Source: Streptomyces sp. B21-105
GTDB lineage: Bacteria > Actinomycetota > Actinomycetes > Streptomycetales > Streptomycetaceae
Reading direction: 5' to 3'
Length of the DNA: 64,000 nucleotides
Assembly: GCF_036898465.1 (NCBI RefSeq)
Contig: NZ_JARUMJ010000001.1
Location: 8,494,001 to 8,558,000, forward strand
Shown here: positions 18,375-26,103 of the stretch, piece after piece
How the letters are laid out: every line of letters begins with the position of its first letter
Numbering within the stretch: position 1 is the first letter of the stretch
Made by a program: the position numbers and the translations under genes
The notes under the pieces: model-generated
What the model was told of the DNA's origin: nothing
What the model saw: only the letters and a program-made list of their open reading frames with translations
The model's database searches: none

Positions 18375-18785
18375 GCGCGGGCCGCCGGACGCGGTGGCGG
18401 CTGCGCCGGTCCGACGCCGCCGGCCTCGCGGCCTGTGGGCCCCGCGACCGGCATCCTCCTCGGCGGCGGCGAGGGCAGCCACCGTCTGCACCACCTCCTC
18501 GAAGACGCCTTCGTGCCCACCCCGCAGGGCCCCGCGCTCTCCGACGCCTTTCAGGAGGAGCTCCAGGGTCAGCTGTCCTTCGCCGGACACCCGCTCTACG
18601 CCCTCCTCCACGAGGCGATCTACCACGACGACCTGTACGTGGACACCGCCCACTCCCTGCGCACCGCGCGTGCGATCCGGGGGCTGCGCACCTGGGTCAC
18701 CGACGAGTTCGAGCACGACGGCGTCCGGGCCGGCGGCCCCCGTGTCCTCGACCGGCTGCTCGCCCTCGCCAGTGACGAAGCGTGA
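18375..18785 (+). pseudogene. Remnant of a proline iminopeptidase-like alpha/beta hydrolase
   Basis: An open frame from 18435 encodes 116 residues that match two separated parts of the prolyl aminopeptidase (peptidase S33) family. RLHHLLEDAFVP and FAGHPLYALLHEAIY belong to the cap region; HDDLYVDTAHSLRTARAIRG and EFEHDGVRAGGPRVLDRLL belong to the C-terminal end. In the intact family about 60-80 residues lie between these blocks, and a whole N-terminal half including the nucleophile Ser motif GxSxGG precedes them. Both are missing here, so the gene seems to have lost its 5' half and suffered an internal deletion, possibly between the similar words EAIY and AxYHDD. It is unlikely to be active. 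Confidence 0.65.
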
Positions 18786-18813
18786 TGTCGGTGTCACGCA
18801 CTAGTCTGCGGAC

Positions 18814-19557
18814 ATGACCGAGCCGACGAACACTCAGCTCCAGCCCATGCCCGAGGACTGGCGGCGCGCCCTGGCCGTGGTGGCCCACCCGGACGACCTC
18901 GAGTACGGGTGCTCGGCGGCGATCGCCGCCTGGACGGACGCCGGCCGCGAGGTCGCCTATGTGCTGGCGACCCGCGGCGAGGCCGGCATCGACACCCTCG
19001 CGCCCGCGGAGTGCGGCCCGCTGCGCGAGCGGGAGCAGCGGGCGAGCGCGGCCGTGGTGGGCGTCTCGACGGTCGAGTTCCTCGACCACCGGGACGGCGT
19101 CGTCGAGTACGGCACGGCCCTGCGCCGGGACATCGCCGCCGCGATCCGCCGGCACCGCCCGGAGCTCGTGATCACCCTCAACCACCGTGACACCTGGGGC
19201 GGCGTCGCCTGGAACACCCCCGACCACGTCGCCGTCGGCCGCGCCACCCTCGACGCGGCCGGGGACGCCGGCAACCGCTGGATCTTCCCGGAACTCGTCG
19301 AGCAGGGCCTGCAGCCCTGGGACGGCGTGCGCTGGGTCGCCGTGGCAGGGTCCGCGACGCCCACCCACGCGGTCGGCGCGTCGGCGGGGCTGGAGCGCGC
19401 CGTCGGCTCGCTGCTCGAACACGGCGCCTACATCGAGGCGTTGACCGACGAGGAGCCCGAGAAGTACGCACGGGGGTTCCTGACCGGGGTGGCGAACTCC
19501 GTGGGGGAGCGGTTCGGCGGCAGACCGGCCGTGGCGTTCGAGCTGTTCGGCCGGTAG
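18814..19557 (+). CDS. PIG-L family LmbE-like deacetylase
   Basis: A 247-residue zinc-dependent N-deacetylase fold. The metal and catalytic motif VVAHPDDLEYG occurs at residues 22-32 (His25, Asp27, Asp28), and the later NTPDHVAVG supplies the third metal ligand histidine. Relatives include MshB and Mca of mycothiol metabolism and LmbE-type enzymes of antibiotic pathways. The sequence is not close enough to name the substrate by eye, and no mycothiol or antibiotic genes adjoin it. It stands alone after the iminopeptidase remnant, with no obvious operon partner. Confidence 0.88.
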   Translation: MTEPTNTQLQPMPEDWRRALAVVAHPDDLEYGCSAAIAAWTDAGREVAYVLATRGEAGIDTLAPAECGPLREREQRASAAVVGVSTVEFLDHRDGVVEYGTALRRDIAAAIRRHRPELVITLNHRDTWGGVAWNTPDHVAVGRATLDAAGDAGNRWIFPELVEQGLQPWDGVRWVAVAGSATPTHAVGASAGLERAVGSLLEHGAYIEALTDEEPEKYARGFLTGVANSVGERFGGRPAVAFELFGR

Positions 19558-19640
19558 CGGGCCGCCGCCTCAGGCGGGGCGTGCCGGTGGGCCGGGAAGC
19601 GGGCGCGCGTCGCGTGGCCGCAGGTCAGTAGGGTGGACGG

Positions 19641-20474
19641 ATGCAAGAGGAGACGGTGGACCCGACCGCGTTGCGCGGCGACTGTGCCAACTGCTTCGGG
19701 CTGTGCTGTGTGGCCCTGCCCTTCGCCCGCTCCGCCGACTTCGCGATCGACAAGCCGGCCGGCACGCCCTGCCCCAACCTGGGCGAGGACCACCGCTGCG
19801 GCATCCACGCGCGGCTGCGGCAGAGCGGCTTCGGGGGCTGCACGGTCTACGACTGCTTCGGCGCCGGGCAGAAGGTCTCGCAGATCACCTTCGGCGGCCG
19901 CGACCGGAGCACCGCCCCGCCGGCCGAGGCCCGCCGGATGGCCGAGGTGTTCCCGGTCGTGCGGCAGCTCCACGAACTCCTGTGGTACCTCGCCGAGGCG
20001 CTCGCTCTGCCCGCCGCCCGCCCGGTCCACGCCGATCTGCGCCGGACGCTGGCGAGGACCGAGGAACTGACCCTGCTGCCCGCTGGTGAGCTGGTCGCGC
20101 TCGACGTCGCGGGGCACCGACAGGACGTCAACGTGCTGCTGCTGAGGACCAGCGAGCTGGTCCGGGCCGGCGTCGGCGGCGGACGCCGGAAGGAGCGCCG
20201 GGGCGCCGACCTGATGGGCGCCCGTCTCAAGGGCGCCGACCTGCACGGTGCGAACCTGCGCGGCGTCTGTCTCATAGCGGCCGACCTCACCGGCGCCGAC
20301 CTGCGCCGGGCGGACATGATCGGCGCCGACCTGCGCGACGCCGATCTGACGGACGCCGACCTCACCGGCGCGTTCTTCCTCACCCAGCCGCAGCTGAACG
20401 CGGCCAGGGGAAGCGCGGGCACCCGGGTTCCGGAGTCACTCGCCCGTCCGGTGCACTGGACAACCTTGCTCTGA
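19641..20474 (+). CDS. Pentapeptide-repeat protein with cysteine-rich N-terminus
   Basis: A 277-residue protein in two parts. The N-terminus holds many cysteines (CANCFGLCC at 15-23, then CPNLGEDHRCGIHARL and GGCTVYDCFGAG), a YkgJ-like pattern likely to bind metal. The C-terminus from about residue 190 is a right-handed quadrilateral helix of pentapeptide repeats A(D/N)LxG: RGADLMGARLKGADLHGANL and several more. Pentapeptide proteins can mimic DNA or serve as scaffolds; no target is evident here. The last 39 bases overlap the convergent P450 gene. Confidence 0.85.
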   Translation: MQEETVDPTALRGDCANCFGLCCVALPFARSADFAIDKPAGTPCPNLGEDHRCGIHARLRQSGFGGCTVYDCFGAGQKVSQITFGGRDRSTAPPAEARRMAEVFPVVRQLHELLWYLAEALALPAARPVHADLRRTLARTEELTLLPAGELVALDVAGHRQDVNVLLLRTSELVRAGVGGGRRKERRGADLMGARLKGADLHGANLRGVCLIAADLTGADLRRADMIGADLRDADLTDADLTGAFFLTQPQLNAARGSAGTRVPESLARPVHWTTLL

Positions 20475-22058
20475 GGAAGATTCCCGGCCGGAGCCGGAGC
20501 CGGAGCCGGAGCCCGCTCCGATCTCGCCCGTTCCGTCCGCGTTGCCCGCCCTGCCCGCCCTGTCCGCGTCGTCCGTCGGCGTACGCCGCTCCAGGCGCAG
20601 CCGCAGCCCTTCCGGCATCAGCGTCAGCCGTTCCGTGACCCGCAGCCGGTACGCCGGGTCCGGCCGCAGCTCGTAGCGCCGCAGCAGCAGCCCGAGGACC
20701 AGTGTGGCCTCGTGCAGCGCGAACTGGCGTCCGATGCAGGCCCGTGCGCCCGTGCCGAACGGCTTGTAGGTGTGCGGGGCGCGTGCGCGGACGGCCGGGG
20801 CGTCGAAACGGTCCGGGTCGAACCGTTCGGCGTCCGGACCCCACACCGCGGGATCCCGGTGCAGCATGCCGGTCAGCACCAGCGCCCAGCCGCCCCGCCG
20901 CACCGGATGCTCCCCGCCCAGCACGGTGTCCGCGCGCGCCTCACGCGCGAACGCGGGTGCCGTCGGCCACAGTCGCAGCGCCTCGTCCAGGACCCGGCGG
21001 ACGTAGCGCAACTTCGCCACCTGCTCGTAGGCGGGCACCGCCGTGTCGCCCCACACCCGGTCCACCTCGGCGCGGGCGCGGGCGGCGAGGCGGGGGTTGC
21101 GGGAGAGGTAGTGCAGGGCGAAGGAGAGTGCGCCCGACGTCGTCTCGTGTCCGGCGACCAGGAAGGTGATGACCTGTCGCCGCACGTTCTCGTCCGACAG
21201 GCGCTCGCCCGTCCCGGGGTGCGCGGTGTCGAGCATCCGGTCGAGCAGGTCGCCGTCCGTGCCGCCCTGTGCGCGGCGGGCCCGCACGAGGGCGTCGACG
21301 GTGCGGTCGAGGTAGGCGATGTCGGCCCGGTTACGGCGCGCGGCCCGCCGCAGCAGCGCGGGGGACGGCACCGTGTTGAGGCGCTGTGCGTAACTGAGGG
21401 TGCCGACCATCGCGGTGACGAACGGGTGCGGCCGGTCACGCTCGAAGGAGCCGAAGTCGTGGCCGAACCCGGTGCGCGCGATCGTCTCCAGGGTCAGTTT
21501 GGTCATGTCCCCGGGCACGTCCACCGCCCGGCCCGCGGCCAGCTCCCGGTCCCAGTGACCGGTCAGACGTTCGGCCACGTCCAGCATCATCGGGTGGTAG
21601 GCCGCCATGGCCTCCCGGCTGAACCCCGGCGCGAGGACGTCGTGCGCCAGCTGCCAGTTGGGTTCGTGGTTGTACGCCGTGAACAGGGCGTCCCCGACGA
21701 CGGGCCGCAGGTTGGCGATGCCCAGTCCCACGTGTTTGGCGAACCGCTGCTCGTCCGCCATGTCGGCGGCCAACTCGGCGCCCCACACGAACACGAACTC
21801 CCGGTCGAACGCCTTGCGCCGGAAGATCGGCCCGAGCTGCGCGGCGTAGCGCAGAGAGTCCTGTATGGGGGTGCTAGGGCTCGTGCCCAGGACGTCGCCG
21901 AGCAGGGGGAGCCGGTGCCGGGGGCGCGGAATGCGGTGCAGTTCGGGCCACCCGAGCTCCGCGCCGCGGAACCCCTTCGGCAGCGCGCCCGGCGCCGCCG
22001 CCCCGGCCGTCCCCGCTCCCTTGGCGCCCACGGCGCCCGTCGTCCCCGTCTCCGCCAT
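20436..22058 (-). CDS. CYP102-like cytochrome P450 without reductase domain
   Basis: A 540-residue P450. Canonical motifs are the I-helix oxygen-binding AGHETTS, the K-helix ExxR in DEALRLWP and the heme loop FGTGARACIGRQFA with ligand Cys441. The N-terminal half (PRPRHRLPLLGDVLG, GDALFTAYNHEPNWQLAH) resembles the heme domain of CYP102 fatty-acid hydroxylases, but there is no fused FMN/FAD reductase. This is the CYP102B type known from streptomycetes, which needs separate redox partners. The ATG at 22058 has AAGGGAGA upstream, so I prefer it to the ATG at 22112. The C-terminus is a long Gly/Ser/Asp-rich tail. A TetR gene is divergent. Confidence 0.9.
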   Translation of the reverse strand: MAETGTTGAVGAKGAGTAGAAAPGALPKGFRGAELGWPELHRIPRPRHRLPLLGDVLGTSPSTPIQDSLRYAAQLGPIFRRKAFDREFVFVWGAELAADMADEQRFAKHVGLGIANLRPVVGDALFTAYNHEPNWQLAHDVLAPGFSREAMAAYHPMMLDVAERLTGHWDRELAAGRAVDVPGDMTKLTLETIARTGFGHDFGSFERDRPHPFVTAMVGTLSYAQRLNTVPSPALLRRAARRNRADIAYLDRTVDALVRARRAQGGTDGDLLDRMLDTAHPGTGERLSDENVRRQVITFLVAGHETTSGALSFALHYLSRNPRLAARARAEVDRVWGDTAVPAYEQVAKLRYVRRVLDEALRLWPTAPAFAREARADTVLGGEHPVRRGGWALVLTGMLHRDPAVWGPDAERFDPDRFDAPAVRARAPHTYKPFGTGARACIGRQFALHEATLVLGLLLRRYELRPDPAYRLRVTERLTLMPEGLRLRLERRTPTDDADRAGRAGNADGTGEIGAGSGSGSGSGRESSSEQGCPVHRTGE

Positions 22059-22165
22059 GACGCGATCTCCCTTGATGCACCGGCAGGTTGAGCATGTTGT
22101 ACGTGGGTTCAATAGCGCGCCCAGTCTGGTCCGGTCGTCGAGCGGACGTCAAGTAAGGTGCGGGG

Positions 22166-22780
22166 ATGGCCGCGAACCAGGGCGAGCGCACCCGGCGCCG
22201 ACTCAGCACCGGGGAACGCAGGGAACAGCTTCTGTCGGTCGGCGCGCGGCTGTTCTCGGAGAGCCCCTACGACGAGGTGTGGATCGAGCAGGTGGCCGAG
22301 ATCGCGGGAGTCTCCCGCGGGCTGCTGTACCACTACTTCCCCACCAAGCGGGACTTCTTCGCGGCGGTCGTCGAGCGTGAGAGCGAGCGGATGCTGCGGA
22401 TGACGGCGACTGTCCCCGGCGTCCCGGTCCGCGAGCAGCTGACCGACGGCCTCGACGCCTACCTGGAGTACGTGGAGACCCACGCGCACGGTTACCGCGC
22501 CTTCCACCGGGCGGACGCCGCCGGTGACCGGAGCGTGCGCGCGGTCTACCGGCGGGCGCTGGCGGCGCAGGAGCGCCAGATCCTGGCCGCCCTCGGCGTC
22601 GACCCCGAGTTCGGCCCGGTGTTCGAGGAGCGTCCCGAGGTGCGGCTGGCGGTGCGCGGCTGGCTGGCGTTCACCACGGCGGTCTGCCTGGAGTGGCTGC
22701 GCGGCGAGGAGCTGTCGCGGGAGCAGGTGCGGGACCTGTGCGCACGGGCGCTGCTGGGGGTCATCGCGCCTGCCGCGTGA
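22166..22780 (+). CDS. TetR-family transcriptional regulator
   Basis: A 204-residue TetR protein. The helix-turn-helix is in the N-terminus (EQVAEIAGVSRGLLYHYFPTKRDFF), followed by an alpha-helical ligand domain with a TetR C-terminal segment (VRGWLAFTTAVCLEWLRG). It is divergent from the CYP102-like gene, with only 107 bases between the starts, so it probably represses that P450 and possibly itself. In the gap I see only a weak, imperfect TTGA...TCAA inverted pair around 22088-22112, which I do not claim as the operator. Confidence 0.9.
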   Translation: MAANQGERTRRRLSTGERREQLLSVGARLFSESPYDEVWIEQVAEIAGVSRGLLYHYFPTKRDFFAAVVERESERMLRMTATVPGVPVREQLTDGLDAYLEYVETHAHGYRAFHRADAAGDRSVRAVYRRALAAQERQILAALGVDPEFGPVFEERPEVRLAVRGWLAFTTAVCLEWLRGEELSREQVRDLCARALLGVIAPAA

Positions 22781-22825
22781 TCCGCCCCTCGGGTGCGGGC
22801 GACGGGCGTGGTGTGGCCGGGGTGG

Positions 22826-22871
22826 TTGGCGCACGCGCGGATGTCCGATAGGTTAGGCAAGCCTTACCTTA
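22826..22871 (+). promoter_or_regulatory. Promoter with overlapping DmdR/IdeR-type iron box
   Basis: TTGGCG (22826-22831) and TAGGTT (22849-22854) form a promoter with 17-base spacing. The sequence TTAGGCAAGCCTTACCTTA at 22853-22871 matches 15 of 19 positions of the DtxR/IdeR/DmdR consensus TTAGGTTAGSCTAACCTAA and overlaps the -10 element, so iron-loaded repressor should shut the promoter. Confidence 0.75.
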
Positions 22872-22883
22872 GGAGGTTCCAGA

Positions 22884-23612
22884 ATGGGTGACGACCAGCG
22901 CTGGGCGGCCGTGCCTGCCGTCGCCGAGCGCGCCCGCTCGGTGCTCGCGGCCTCGTGGTCCTGCGCGGTGACCGGGGACGGAGGGCGCGAGGAGTTCGTC
23001 GGCGCGCACACTGTCGACGACGACGGCCGGGTGACCCTGCGGGTGCCCGAGGACAGCGCCCTGCGCACGGCCGCGATCTGCGCGCCCCGCGGCGAGCCGG
23101 CCGCGGTGCTGGAGTTCGCAGACGTCGCGCCCGTCCCGGTGCGCGGCCGGATCCGCGCCCGGCTCTGGCTGGCCGGCTGGTTCGCCCCCGAGGACGCCGG
23201 CCTCGCCTTCCACGCCACGCGCGTCGTGCTGAAGGAGAGCCCCGGCGCGATGGTCGTCGACCTCGCCGAGTTCGCCGCCGCCGCGCCCGATCCGCTGGCC
23301 GGCGCCGAGGCCTACCTGCTCACGCATCTCGCCGACGCCCATCCGGGCGCCGTGGAGCGACTGACCCGGCTCGTACGGTCCGACAGTCTGCACGGCGCCG
23401 TCCGCGTCCAGCCGCTCGCCGTCGACCGGCACGGACTGACCCTGCGCATCGAACGCGCCCGCGCCCACGGCGACGTACGCCTGCCCTTCCACGCGCCGGC
23501 CGGCGACGTCTCTCAGCTCACCGAGCGCATGCACGTGCTGCTCACCCAGGCCGCCGCCGCGTCCTGCCCCCGCGCCGCCCTACAGCGGCAGCGCACAGAC
23601 GGCGACCGGTGA
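22884..23612 (+). CDS. DUF2470 (HugZ-like) protein under iron control
   Basis: A 242-residue protein. The N-terminal part resembles the split-barrel pyridoxamine-phosphate-oxidase-like fold, and the C-terminal part (LAEFAAAAPDPLAGAEAYLL, TRLVRSDSLHGAVRVQPLAVDRHGL) is a DUF2470 domain, as in HugZ-type heme-degrading proteins. The ATG at 22884 follows GGAGG. The overlapping iron box upstream predicts expression under iron limitation, which agrees with a role in obtaining iron from heme or in iron homeostasis; this role is an inference. The last 33 bases overlap the convergent lactonase gene. Confidence 0.82.
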   Translation: MGDDQRWAAVPAVAERARSVLAASWSCAVTGDGGREEFVGAHTVDDDGRVTLRVPEDSALRTAAICAPRGEPAAVLEFADVAPVPVRGRIRARLWLAGWFAPEDAGLAFHATRVVLKESPGAMVVDLAEFAAAAPDPLAGAEAYLLTHLADAHPGAVERLTRLVRSDSLHGAVRVQPLAVDRHGLTLRIERARAHGDVRLPFHAPAGDVSQLTERMHVLLTQAAAASCPRAALQRQRTDGDR

Positions 23613-24878
23613 CGCGAACGGCTCGCCCGCCAGCCGCAGTTCACCCCGCGCGTCCACCCGGAAGACGCTGACCGTGCCGGAGCGCTGGTTGGCGGCGAAC
23701 AGCAGGCCGCCGTCCGGCGAGAGGGCGATCTGGCGCGGGAAGTCCCCCTCCACCGGCACCGTGCCCAGCAGTCGCAGCCGGGCCCCGTCCTGCTCCACCG
23801 CATAGCGCGCCAGGCTGTTGTCGCCGCGGTTGGCGAGGAACGCGAACCGGCCGTCCGGCGTCAGGGCCGGCTGCGCCGGGTAGTTGACGTCCGCCTTCGC
23901 GCCCGTGGACTGCGGCCTGCCGATCGTCAGCCGGCCGCTCGACGGGTCGTAGGCGCAGACCGTGAGCGTGTCGTCGGCCTCGTTCGCCAGGTACGCGTAC
24001 CGGCCGCCGGGATGGAACACGAGGTGGCGCGGACCGGCGCCCGGCCGGGTGTGCGCCTGCGCGACCTCGGTGAGCGTGCCCGCCTTCTCGTCCAGCCGGT
24101 AGCTGTACACCGTGTCCGTGCCGAAGTCGACGGCGATGACATGACCGCCGTCCGGAGCGGTGACGAACTGATGCGCATGCGGGCCCCGTTGACCGCTGCG
24201 GGGCGCCGGACGGCGGTGCGTGACATGGTCCGTGCGTTCGCCGAGCGCCCCCGAGGCGGCGATCGGGTGCACGGCCACACTCCCGGAACCGTAGTCGGCG
24301 CTCAGCAGCCACCGGCCACTCGGATGGACCGACACATGGCAGGTGTGCGCCCCGCCGGTGACCCTGCTGCCCAGCACCGTCCGGTCGGCGAGCCGAACGG
24401 CGGTCACCGCGCCCCGCTCGCGTTCGTTCACCGCGTACAGCGTGCCGCCGTCCGGATGCATCGCGAGGTACGACGGGTCCGGGACCCCGGTGATCGTGGC
24501 GCCGCCGGTGATCCGCCCGGATGCGGGGTCGTACGAGGCGACGCCGATGCCCTTCCCGCCGCCCTCGGCGGACGTGTAGGTGCCCAGGTAGAGGGGGCGG
24601 GGACCGGAGGCGCCCGGCGTGGACCCCGGTGCGGCGGACGACGACGGCCCGGACGACGACGGCTGCCCGGGCGGGGTGGCCTGCGGGGTTTCCCGCGCGG
24701 CCGCCGCGCCCTCACCGCCGCCCTCGTCGCCCGCGCAGCCGGTCAGGGCCGACGCCGCCGTCGCGCCGCCGAGCGCGCCGAGCGCGCCGACGAAGCGGCG
24801 CCTGCTCCAGCCCTGACCGCCGTCGGCTCCGCCCGGGCGGGGAGTCCCCCCGCGCGCCGCGCCCGTCCCGCTGCCCAT
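23580..24878 (-). CDS. Tat-exported lactonase-family lipoprotein
   Basis: A 432-residue seven-bladed beta-propeller of the 6-phosphogluconolactonase/YbhE lactonase family. The leader has a twin-arginine motif (SRRRFVGALGALGG) ending in a lipobox (ALTGC), so it is probably exported folded and lipid-anchored. A proline/serine linker follows. Propeller blades are marked by YLAMHPDGGTLYAVNE, CHVSVHPSGRWLLSADYGSG, RHLVFHPGGRYAYLANE, ALTPDGRFAFLANRGDN and QIALSPDGGLLFAANQRSG. The extracellular location argues against a pentose-phosphate role; the true substrate is unknown. The start ATG at 24878 is the best-supported, though GTG codons upstream are in frame. Confidence 0.88.
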   Translation of the reverse strand: MGSGTGAARGGTPRPGGADGGQGWSRRRFVGALGALGGATAASALTGCAGDEGGGEGAAAARETPQATPPGQPSSSGPSSSAAPGSTPGASGPRPLYLGTYTSAEGGGKGIGVASYDPASGRITGGATITGVPDPSYLAMHPDGGTLYAVNERERGAVTAVRLADRTVLGSRVTGGAHTCHVSVHPSGRWLLSADYGSGSVAVHPIAASGALGERTDHVTHRRPAPRSGQRGPHAHQFVTAPDGGHVIAVDFGTDTVYSYRLDEKAGTLTEVAQAHTRPGAGPRHLVFHPGGRYAYLANEADDTLTVCAYDPSSGRLTIGRPQSTGAKADVNYPAQPALTPDGRFAFLANRGDNSLARYAVEQDGARLRLLGTVPVEGDFPRQIALSPDGGLLFAANQRSGTVSVFRVDARGELRLAGEPFASPVAVCALPL

Positions 24879-24994
24879 GCCCGCACCTGTCGTCTCGTCG
24901 TCGTCCGCCCGTGCCGTGACAGCCACCTTGACCCGGTCCGCAGTCGAACGCAAAAGCTCGGCACGGTCGCGGCGGCCGACGGCGGGGGGCGGGG

Positions 24995-26044
24995 CTACCA
25001 GTCGCCGTCCTCCACCGGCCTGCCCGGCGTGTCCTTCAGGTGCTGCACCTGGCCGGGGGCGGGCGGCTCCCACGGGTCCAGGTCGTCGCCGATCCATTCG
25101 CCGACCGGCCGCACCGCGCCCAGGGTGTCGCTCGGGGCGACGTCCTGCGCGTCGTCGTCGTAGTAGTCGAACCACGGAAGCCCCGCCTTGGTGTACGCGG
25201 CGCGGTCGACCGGGGACGCCGGGGGCTCCTCGCCGGTGATCCGGCGCCACTGCGGGGGCGTCACCAGATGCACGAAGACCCGGGCGGCGGGTTCCGTCGT
25301 GTAATGCGCGAGCGGACGTTCGTCCCGGTAGACCTCCTGGCGCATCGAACCGCCCACCCCCAGGCCCATCGCCGCGGCCGCCCGCGCCCGCGGCGCGCCG
25401 CCCGGACCCGGCGCCGCGCCGGTCGCCGTAGGGGCCGCGGGCGGCGGCAGGCTGCCGAACACCCCGCCGATCAGGTCCGGCGTCAGCGGGATGCGGCGGC
25501 CGCGCTCGGCCTCCCGCCACTCGGCACGCCGACGCTCCTCCAGCGGGAACGACTGCAGCTGCACCCCGCCCCACACCTCCTCACCGGTGACCTGGCCCTC
25601 GACGGTCGCGCCCAGGCCCAGCGGCACCGCGACGAACTGGCGCACCGTGCCGCTGCCCGAGTTGATGCCGTCCAGCCAGGGCTGGCGGGGGAGCGCCACG
25701 TAGTTCTGCGGGTCCCGGGAGAGCCGGTCGCTCCACGGCCGGCCGGAGACCGCGCACACCTTGCCCGCCCCGACCTGCAGCGCGGCCGGCTCCGACGACG
25801 ACGCGAAGCTCAGCCACATCGCCTCACGCAGGTACATCGGCAGCATCACGCCCCCGCGCGCGAGCCACTCGGCGGGCACCGTGCCGGCGTGGTCGGAGAT
25901 CCGCCGCACCGGGAACGCGCCGAGGCCGGGCGGCAGGTCGTGGGTGCCCTTCTCCGGCAGTCGCAGCGTCCGCATGAACCGCACCGCCACCCCGCCCGGC
26001 AGCCGCAGCATGTCCCCGTCGATCCGTACGGCCGTGTCGGTCAT
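24995..26044 (-). CDS. Conserved hypothetical protein of streptomycetes
   Basis: A 349-residue soluble protein that I do not recognise. The N-terminal half is rich in beta-type sequence: FMRTLRLPEKGTHDLPPGLG, MYLREAMWLSFASSSEPAAL, LPRQPWLDGINSGSGTVRQF and VEGQVTGEEVWGGVQLQSFP. A proline/alanine/glycine-rich linker around 205-235 separates a C-terminal region with aromatic and acidic residues (LPWFDYYDDDAQDVAPS). There is no signal peptide. It lies 59 bases upstream-convergent in order with the FUSC transporter on the same strand, so the two may be co-transcribed. Function unknown. Confidence 0.75.
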   Translation of the reverse strand: MTDTAVRIDGDMLRLPGGVAVRFMRTLRLPEKGTHDLPPGLGAFPVRRISDHAGTVPAEWLARGGVMLPMYLREAMWLSFASSSEPAALQVGAGKVCAVSGRPWSDRLSRDPQNYVALPRQPWLDGINSGSGTVRQFVAVPLGLGATVEGQVTGEEVWGGVQLQSFPLEERRRAEWREAERGRRIPLTPDLIGGVFGSLPPPAAPTATGAAPGPGGAPRARAAAAMGLGVGGSMRQEVYRDERPLAHYTTEPAARVFVHLVTPPQWRRITGEEPPASPVDRAAYTKAGLPWFDYYDDDAQDVAPSDTLGAVRPVGEWIGDDLDPWEPPAPGQVQHLKDTPGRPVEDGDW

Positions 26045-26103
26045 CCGTGCGCTCCCCTCGTCGTCGTGCCCGTCAGTTCGTCGTCGCCTCGTCGTCGTGC
26101 ACG

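Noticed and set aside
22059..22165. Possible TetR operator TTGAGC...GGTTCAA near 22088-22112
   Set aside because: The symmetry is imperfect and the arms are short, so I cannot support it as an operator.
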